DNA of 64,000 nucleotides, taken from NCBI GenBank assembly GCA_029945375.1, contig CM057059.1, positions 1,860,001-1,924,000 of the forward strand, given 5' to 3'. Position 1 is the stretch's first letter; each line of letters begins with the position of its first letter. The position numbers were made by a program, and so were the translations under genes. This document shows positions 57,551 through 64,000 of this stretch, piece by piece. Under the pieces are notes generated by a model. It ran no database searches, was not told the origin of the DNA, and worked only from the letters and a program-made list of their open reading frames with translations. Origin of the DNA: Agaricus subrufescens. Taxonomy: Eukaryota > Basidiomycota > Agaricomycetes > Agaricales > Agaricaceae.

Positions 57551-58975
57551 TCAGAACGAAGTTGTAGAATCGACTTCGATAGTGGGGACAATCGAAGCAA
57601 TGAACTTGAGGAACACGACGAGATAAAAGTCTACGCGCATCCCTTCAACTTGCTCATCCCCTTCCGTGCTTGTAGATTTGTCCTTCTTCGGTGCGCTTGA
57701 TTTCCCTCCACCACCAAACACTGACCACTTCTTTTTCCCTTCCTTCGTTGCTTCGGCCTTTTGTTGATGAGCCAGTTGTTCAGCTACCACACTCGAGTTC
57801 ATCCTCTCAATCACTTTCTTCATGACGCTAGCGTGTTTACACGGATGCACTGAGGCAGCCTGTAGAGAGGCGGAATGGATAAATGGTTCAATGGTGACTG
57901 TCTTGTGAGCGTGATCAGCGGATATGTCCTGGAAGATATGTTGAGGGGTAAGTGGGGTACGGTTCTCGTCGTAGCCAATTAGCCAGACTCGAGGGGTCTG
58001 ATAGTATTTGTCATAACTGATCATGACGTCGTATGTGCGAACTTGGAGGAGATTGTCTTTGGCGGGTTCGATCTGACTGGTGGAATGGAACACGTTAATA
58101 TTGTTGACATGAGCTATTGATGTGATGTTGAGATGGAATGATCGTACCTGGGCTCTATGACGCGGCCACTGGACAGTTTGGGTAGAGGTTTGGATTTGGG
58201 AGCGGCGGTGGCCTCATCTTCCTCCTCCATGATCTCCTCCATGTCTGGAATATCGTCCAGGTCTGGTATCTCCACCACTTCTCTGTCTTTCGCAGAGTGA
58301 TCGCCACCGAGATTTAGACCCGAAATGCCATTAGCCACTCCATCAACATTGTCGAGATCGGGTATATCCGAAATCTCGCCCGGATTCTGTAATGAGTCCA
58401 TGGTGGATTTGCGTCCTGCATGCGTTTCTACCCATTCGTCGCCATCTGGGCCGTGAGTAGAACCGGGAGCACCATCGGCGAATGAGAGAAGGCGTTCGGC
58501 ATCCTCGTCTGCGTCGGTATACGCGAGAGAGGTTGCACGACGGAGGCAGGGGACACCGCGTGTTACAAGGTATTGCTTATCTGCGGGCAGGAAATCGCGG
58601 ACTTTGGACTTGTCACCGGATTCCCTGGTATTGAATTAGGGTGGATGATTGGGTATGAAATGTCGGACGGACCAAGACCAAACGGGGAATTTATAGACGA
58701 GAAAGTCACCGGCGACGACGAACTCCTCTGGGGGATGTGAGCACGGGGCAGGTGCGATGACGCGTACACGCACCTGGGGTAATGCGGCCGTGTTCTTTGA
58801 ATTTACTTTCTTTTAGAACCTGGCTGTCCGTCAGCCGATGCTGGTAAATGGGATAGATAGCGGTAACTGACCGGGCTGAGGATTTCGCGGACAGCGAAGA
58901 GGTGGGACTATGCGGGTGCTGTTGGTCGCGCAGAACGGGGACGACGGCGGCGAGGCTCACCTGGAGGGCCTGCAT
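57551..58975 (-). CDS. ATG3: ATG3, E2-like enzyme of autophagy
   Basis: E2-like enzyme that transfers Atg8 to phosphatidylethanolamine during autophagosome formation. Minus-strand exons 58975-58961, 58907-58872, 58819-58774, 58727-58673, 58624-58148 and 58076-57551 give 384 residues. Family marks are the N-terminal [39 protein letters not shown], an acidic flexible region ([13 protein letters not shown]), [19 protein letters not shown] and the catalytic [13 protein letters not shown], with the active cysteine at about residue 289. It ends [20 protein letters not shown]. The 15-base first exon (MQALQ) is inferred from the family and a GTGAGC donor. This is the only intact ATG3 in the window; three decayed copies lie to the left. 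It is divergent from POP5, with 135 bases between start codons. Confidence 0.93.
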
Positions 58976-59110
58976 GGGTGTCGGTGGCTGAGCTCGCCCC
59001 ATCGATGGAGGGGCACGCCTGCTTGTCGGCAGCCCCGGGACCAAACACGCGCCAACACGGGGCAACAGTCTCTGCTGTCCGCAGGAAGGGGAAGCGAGGG
59101 CAGAGAACCC
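58976..59110. promoter_or_regulatory. 135-bp bidirectional promoter between ATG3 and POP5
   Basis: The two start codons face away from each other across 135 GC-rich bases with no TATA box, as expected for paired housekeeping genes. Confidence 0.5.
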
Positions 59111-59788
59111 ATGGTCAGATTCAAGGCACGTCCGCCGTTGGCCTCGAGGTGCTCAGCTGAACTTTGCCCCTCAGAACCGCTGGCTCCTTGTTGAACTCAT
59201 CCCGACTGGGAGCCAGTCAGCAAGCTCCTCGCTCGACGGCAGAAAGATCTACAACGCCTTGAAGCAGAGCGTAATCTCCAACTTTGGCGATGCAGGATGG
59301 GGGGCGGTGGGGCTCTCGTTGACCGGTGAGTGCTTCGAGGCCACGCCGCTACCTCACTTTTGCTCAGATTTCTTTTTGGTTCTCAGTCAAGTATTTCTCG
59401 CCAATGACAAATGTCGCCATCATACGCGTTGCGAGAGACCAGCATCGTGTAGCTTGGGGTGGAGTGACGCTGCTGACAGAGGTGGACGGGTGCAAGGTCG
59501 TCCCCTTTGTGGTCCATGTTTCCGGTCAGTCCTCTCTATCCTCCTCTGATTCAACTTTTCTGAGCATAGTCGGGCTATCAGGAACCATCAAACATGCCCA
59601 GCTAGCGGCGATCGCTCACAACAGAGAGCTTGTAGCACGGTATAGAGCCAAGTCACAGCTACCAGGTACGTAAAGTGCTCAGCGCAGGGCAGCGGTGGAA
59701 TGCTGATGCGATTACAGCTGCGTACGAGGACTCTTATGCCCAACTATTAGAGACGACCGAACGAGAAATCAATTCTCTCCAAGATTAA
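59111..59788 (+). CDS. POP5: POP5, RNase P/MRP protein subunit
   Basis: Protein subunit of nuclear RNase P and RNase MRP, which process tRNA and rRNA precursors. Exons 59111-59125, 59175-59325, 59387-59524, 59582-59665 and 59718-59788 give 152 residues, the usual size. Family marks are the start MVRFKNRWLLVELIP, ALKQSVISNFGDAGWGAVGL, KYFSPMTNVAIIRVARDQHR and VVHVSGTIKHAQ. The first exon encodes only MVRFK. The conserved junction to NRWLLVE is formed only if intron 1 begins with GC (AAG|GCACGT) and ends at CAG 59174. The other introns have GT donors. Confidence 0.93.
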
Positions 59789-59895
59789 TCAGCAGGCGGG
59801 TAACCAGCTGTCGTGTGTCGCCTTTTTGAATCAATCACGTTCTTTTCCGAAACCCCTATGTCCGACGCAATCCGAGTCTCCACCCGAAAACGACC

Positions 59896-61400
59896 ATGAC
59901 CTCGCCCTTCAATCCACAGTCTGCCCTCGCCCAAAAACTCCAATCAGCACTTCGTTCCCGCGATGCCCGATCCATCCGACGCCGGCTTCCCGATCCAGCG
60001 ACCCCATCGGCCTCCCTGACCGATTTTACATCCAACGACTATCTATCGCTATCCACTTCAAATCACCTCCGTTCACGGTTTCTTGACAAACTCTCTTCGG
60101 CGCCTGATATTCTCGGGTCTGGTGGCTCCAGATTACTCGTTAATGGCAGACCTCATGCAGATCTGGAAGACAGGTTGAAGACGTTTTTCAATGCCGAAGC
60201 TGCATTGTTGTTCAATTCGGGATTCGATGCCAATATCGGATTCTTTACCAGTATACCTCAACCGGGGGATGTGGTTATTTACGACGAGTATATCCACGCT
60301 TCCGTGCATGATGGAATGCGTGCTTCACGCGTTGATCCATCGTCGCTCATCCGCTTCAAACATAATTCTATCATGTCTTTCCGGTTGGCACTGATAGAAG
60401 CTTATGACAAGATCAACAACTCCGGAGGGCGACAAAGTGTCTTTGTAGCGGTAGAGAGCTTGTATAGTATGGACGGGACCTTTGCGCCCTTGAAAGAAAT
60501 GATCCAAGTGATAGAAGATGTATCTTTTTCTGGTGGAGATAAGGCGTATCTAATTGTAGATGAAGCTCATTCGACGGGTATTTATGGACCTGATGGTAAA
60601 GGCCGAGTGGCGATGTTGGGTCTGGAGCAAAAAGTATTCGCGAGATTGCATACATTTGGAAAAGCTTTGGCAGCTAGTGGAGGTCCGTGCTTATATCGGA
60701 TCGTTTCCCCACCTTTTTTTTTGTAACTTTTTTTTGGTCAATAGCCGTGATCTTGACGAACAATCTAGTCAAAGACTATATGATCAATTACGCTCGATCG
60801 CTCATATACACCACCTCTCTCAGTTGCGCGAGTATCATCGCTGCAGACGCCTCTTTCGATATGCTCATAGATGGCACCGCTTCTCACGTAAATACATTAT
60901 CTATCTCTCGGACTGCACAAGTTCTAATGCGAGATCTTGTTTAATAGCTCGCAAATCGTTTGTTATCACTTTCGCAATACTTCACATCGACCTTGACTTG
61001 TACACTTCGAAAATCCGAAATTCCAACATCATTAATTAAACTATTTCCATCTTCTTCTTCCTCACTCGATGATGTTACCTCCATCTCGCCTATAATCCCG
61101 ATTTTAACACCTCATCCACGCCCCTTGTCTTCCTACCTCTTGAAAAATGGTATCAATGCCAAACCAATAACGTGGCCCACAGTGCCGAAAGGAAAAGATA
61201 GAGTGAGAATTTGTTTGCATGCGGGGAATACGAGAGAAGAGGTGGATAAGTTGGTTAGTTGTGTTGTCGAGTGGGCTAGAGATGTTTTGATGAAAAAGAA
61301 GGAGAGGAGGTGGGTCGAAGAAGGGAAATATAGTAGGGGTGGTGGTGGTGGTGGTGAAGTGGGGAGGCAGGAAAGGATTGTTGCGAGGAGTAAATTGTGA
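59896..61400 (+). CDS. bioF: 8-amino-7-oxononanoate synthase-like PLP enzyme (BioF family), with C-terminal SKL
   Basis: Pyridoxal-phosphate alpha-oxoamine synthase; BioF condenses pimeloyl thioester with alanine in biotin synthesis. Exons 59896-60682, 60745-60887 and 60948-61400 give 460 residues. Motifs are FTSNDYLSLS, LGSGGSRLLVNGRPHADLE, ALLFNSGFDANIGFF, VDEAHSTGIYG (Asp221, His224) and HTFGKALAASGG with the PLP lysine at about residue 255. The C-terminus has a glycine-rich tail and ends ARSKL, a canonical type 1 peroxisomal targeting signal. Fungal BioF enzymes are known to act in peroxisomes, which supports both the assignment and the stop codon. Other members of the alpha-oxoamine synthase family (5-ALA synthase, serine palmitoyltransferase) are less likely given length and motifs. 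It follows POP5 by 107 bases. Confidence 0.88.
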
Positions 61401-62795
61401 CCTTTTGGGAAAACTGATTGTGCTACTGCTAGTGCCGAGATAGAGTTTGAATGCCGGCCATTGATGACTGTCGTCAGTGTTGATTACCTTTTCTTCGAAT
61501 ACATCAGATCGACTGTGCATATTGATCATGTCGGTAACTCGGGTAGACAACGTGCTTTCGGAGGGCGAGTCTTCCGGTGACGGATCAGAAGGATTGGCTG
61601 GGTCAAAGCGAGCTTTTGTTTTTTTTTTGTTCTGGCAGGGTGATAAAGTCACGCGATGTGAAGAGAAGGCTGAACAATCACAAATGGAGTTTCGAAAGAT
61701 CGCAGGGTCAGTTTTGCTCCCACTTGCCGGCCGGGGTCAGCTTGTTCTGTTCCTGCTATTGCACGTTGCCTCTCCTTTCAGCGGATGCGCTTGGACACCA
61801 GCGCGATCACAATACCTTCGAGATCGCATTTGGACGACCTTTCCTGAATTTTGGATACAACAAACACTGTCCCACTCCTCTAATCTCCAGCTGAACGAGC
61901 CCTGCATGCGCGCATTATTCGACGCCTGGACTTACCCTAGCCAGAATCAGATCCGAAATCTGAGATTACGGGATAATTCATTGCTCTTTTGGACATGGCT
62001 GTACTCGGCCTCCCTATCCTTATCCGTTGCTTTGTCCCGGTTTGTTCCAAGAGTGGATTTGGGGCCGGAGACTGTCGGGCGATAAATGCGTGGTGATGGA
62101 TTGCCTCTTCTTCTGGATGGATTTAGGACAGTTGGTCGTGAGGATGCCCCTCTTGGTCCCGTATCGTGACAGGGAGAACGATACACGATATGGGACAGCT
62201 GTTGGAGCCAACTTGGAATCTTTAATCATTTTTTCAACTCCTGGATAAAACGTGCAGGCGAGGACTGGAACAACGGGCCCGGCGTCTTGATTATCAGTCG
62301 CGTTCAGACTAAAATTTCAGTAAATTTCACCAGGTTAGGCATTTCTTTTTTTTCTTGTTTTCTTTCCTTTTTTTTTCCTTTTTTTTTTTGCTTTGTGAAC
62401 TTGAGTTCGCAGTTTAAAATGTTGTGTTTCGCTTTTCCGTCACGATTCAACTGCTCGACTCTTGTTCTCTGGAGCCATGGGGACGGCCTCACAAAGCAGA
62501 GCAATTTGCGCTTGGATTAGGCAGTATTAATGTGATTTGAATGCGGTTGAACGCCGGTTGCTGCTAGAGACCAAAATAGTGACAAGGTAAGCACTATCTG
62601 CTTATGGTGATACTTGTGGGTCCGTACCTCGGGCGCCCATGTCTTTTGGATTCTGTCGATCGGTTGGCTACTAATCCATTTTTTAGGCTTCGTTGTCCAA
62701 CCCCTCGATGTCGCTTCTATATAAACCAGCAGGCCTCTGCCGCTTGTCTCCCCAACACAGAATTTCGCTGCTCTACTCGTCTAGCATCTTCTCTC
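61401..62795. other. Intergenic, no supported gene
   Basis: Long frames occur on both strands (for example a 202-codon plus frame at 61477-62085), but none shows family motifs or consistent splice structure. T-rich tracts near 62346-62390 precede the Clp1-like gene. I treat the stretch as the Clp1-like promoter and spacer. Confidence 0.45.
62717..62726 (+). promoter_or_regulatory. TATA box of the Clp1-like gene
   Basis: CTATATAAAC lies about 70 bases before the ATG at 62796. It argues for that ATG as the start and against the upstream in-frame ATG at 62604, which precedes the TATA box. Confidence 0.55.
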
Positions 62796-63958
62796 ATGTC
62801 TTTGCAGGTTGATAACAATATTGAAGGTGTTGCGCTCGTTGACAGCCCCGGAGATATTGGCTCTGACGGCTTTCGAGCTGCTTTCTATAATGCTGCTAGT
62901 AGGCGACCGGTGGTTGACATGGCCGGGCCCGCCAGATATGTCAAGGCAGCAAGATTGAACTCAAAGGTGAATAGTTTCCCGCTGCAGGCCCGCGCTTGAT
63001 CTCAGCGACCGACAATCCTGGTTGATATTTAGAGAAATTTATTATTTCAAAGCCTTCAGTCTGGTCTTCCAGACGCTCCCCCCACGACTTTGTCGCTCTA
63101 TCCATCTCGTCCCGAGTATACTGAGGTGACTAAGGCGTCAATCGAGGTTATTGATCCCGAACTCGCCAAGATCGACGTTCGTCGCATTCGGGATATTCTC
63201 TCGGACGACCTCATGGGTCCAAGGTGTGTTCCATTGCTTGTGCTTATCATTTTCATCATTGATTAATGGCGTCATGTAGCATGCTTCAGGCTGCACAGGG
63301 TTTCGAGATTATAGGCTTGAATACTAAGGAAGCACGTGTACTCGTCAAGGATCCATCTTGTGTTGGGCCTACCCATGTGCTGGCACTACGCGAGAGGACT
63401 GTCTTGACTGGGCCAATTACTAAGACGCAATTTCAAGTAACTTGCATCCCCATACACAGTCTTGTGTTCGCCGCCAACTGCGCTCGCTGTCCTCCTTTGC
63501 CGCCTTCGAATGAACGGACTACAAGAATTTCTAACGTACGGGAATTCACTGTCCCGACCGTGCACATTGATAACAGCTATTCGGGCCCGTTGTTTTCCAT
63601 ATTTTTCGAATATCTCTACTGCAAATCCGCCTCCTCCTTGTTGGCCCGTCTCCTCCACATGCCAAGGAACCGTTTGGAAGTCAATATTGCTCCTGCTTGT
63701 GCAGCACTTGTGAATGCAACCATCCCTTCTTTATCTCAAACTCTGGCCGATTTGAATACGGTTCGGAAGATTGCGTGTGCTTTTGGAGTGTATGATGACG
63801 AACTTTGGCAAATATTGGATTGGGCTTATCAGACAGCGACGATGGTGATGGTCCGTCGTTCGGGAAGGATGGGTGTTCATGAGTGCATGTTATCGGCTCT
63901 AGAGGCATTTGATGAGAAGAATGAGCCCTCCGGAGACGTAAAAGTGGAGGAAAGGTGA
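62796..63958 (+). CDS. Clp1 (clampless1)-like protein
   Basis: Basidiomycete Clp1 proteins are needed for clamp-cell formation and dikaryon growth after mating; this is a family member, not necessarily the functional orthologue. Exons 62796-62966, 63033-63223 and 63280-63958 give 346 residues. Family-type blocks are EVTKASIEVIDPELAKIDVR followed by RIRDIL, PTHVLALRERTV, VTCIPIHSLVFAANCARCPP, and FEYLYCKSASSLLARLLHMP. The start follows a TATA box by about 70 bases and opens an acidic segment (VDNNIEGVALVDSPGDIG). No transmembrane or known catalytic motif is seen. The assignment rests on pattern recognition. Confidence 0.7.
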
Positions 63959-64000
63959 GGCGTTGCCGGGCCTCTTGTTGAGTAGTACTGGAGCTTAGAT

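Larger units (their letters stand above)
52861..58975. repeat. Right segmental duplication, unit C
   Basis: PQ-loop remnant, NACHT-5 and the intact ATG3 gene. This is the rightmost copy and joins the unique sequence carrying POP5, so it probably keeps the ancestral right boundary near ATG3 exon 1. Confidence 0.85.

Noticed and set aside
61104..61652. 182-codon minus-strand frame
   Set aside because: Largely antisense to the last exon of the BioF-like gene and rich in simple-sequence residues.
61477..62085. 202-codon plus-strand frame after the BioF-like gene
   Set aside because: No family motif, no upstream promoter signs, a second frame of similar quality overlaps it, and it is not linked by splice sites to other exons.
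1..64000. tRNA or rRNA genes, CRISPR arrays, bacterial operons
   Set aside because: No tRNA A/B-box pair or cloverleaf, no rRNA-like sequence and no regularly spaced short repeats with unique spacers were seen; splice-rich genes show a fungal nuclear origin.

Overview
This window is nuclear DNA from a filamentous basidiomycete, most likely an Agaricomycete. Genes are broken by many introns of about 45-60 bases, and three families typical of that group are present: a Plavaka-type transposase, a DUF6533 membrane protein and a Clp1 (clampless1)-like protein. I do not name a species.

Layout. 0-7.5 kb: the 3' part of an unrecognised gene, then an intact Plavaka transposase (1233 aa in 11 exons) followed by an array of about 82-bp repeats. 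7.5-17.7 kb: a gene-poor stretch with two intact genes, a SAM-dependent methyltransferase and a DUF6533 membrane protein. 17.7-24.0 kb: housekeeping genes, namely a BOR1-type anion transporter (minus), a 66-aa cysteine-rich protein and recyclin-1 (F-box plus Sec10 domain, C-terminal CaaX box). 24.0-57.1 kb: a cluster of NLR-like NACHT NTPase genes. 57.5-64 kb: ATG3, POP5, a BioF-like 8-amino-7-oxononanoate synthase ending in the peroxisomal signal SKL, and a Clp1-like gene.

The NACHT cluster is the main result. It holds five intact NACHT genes of two subfamilies. Three on the minus strand (798-830 aa) have a basic, proline-rich N-terminus. Two on the plus strand (895-899 aa) have a hydrophobic N-terminus. 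All five share the same core, the same 3' intron positions and a C-terminal domain with a Cys-x2-Cys motif; none carries WD40, ankyrin or TPR repeats. The cluster grew by two independent tandem segmental duplications on either side of one intact PQ-loop membrane protein gene. The left array repeats a unit running from recyclin exon 6 to PQ-loop exon 6 and leaves chimeric PQ-loop/recyclin pseudogenes with an identical junction. The right array repeats a unit of PQ-loop remnant, NACHT gene and ATG3, and leaves several ATG3 and PQ-loop pseudogenes. Five of the six NACHT copies in full units have stayed open while every duplicated bystander has decayed, which suggests selection on the NACHT genes. 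The inferred ancestral order is recyclin(+), NACHT(-), PQ-loop(+), NACHT(+), ATG3(-), POP5(+).

Other features include a roughly 0.7-kb MITE-like element inserted in the shared promoter of the second minus-strand NACHT gene, a thrice-repeated non-coding module flanked by splice-like sites near 40.2-40.7 kb, and probable GC-AG introns in BOR1 and POP5. Exon coordinates were worked out by hand from splice signals and reading frame. Protein assignments rest on recognised motifs, not on a database search.
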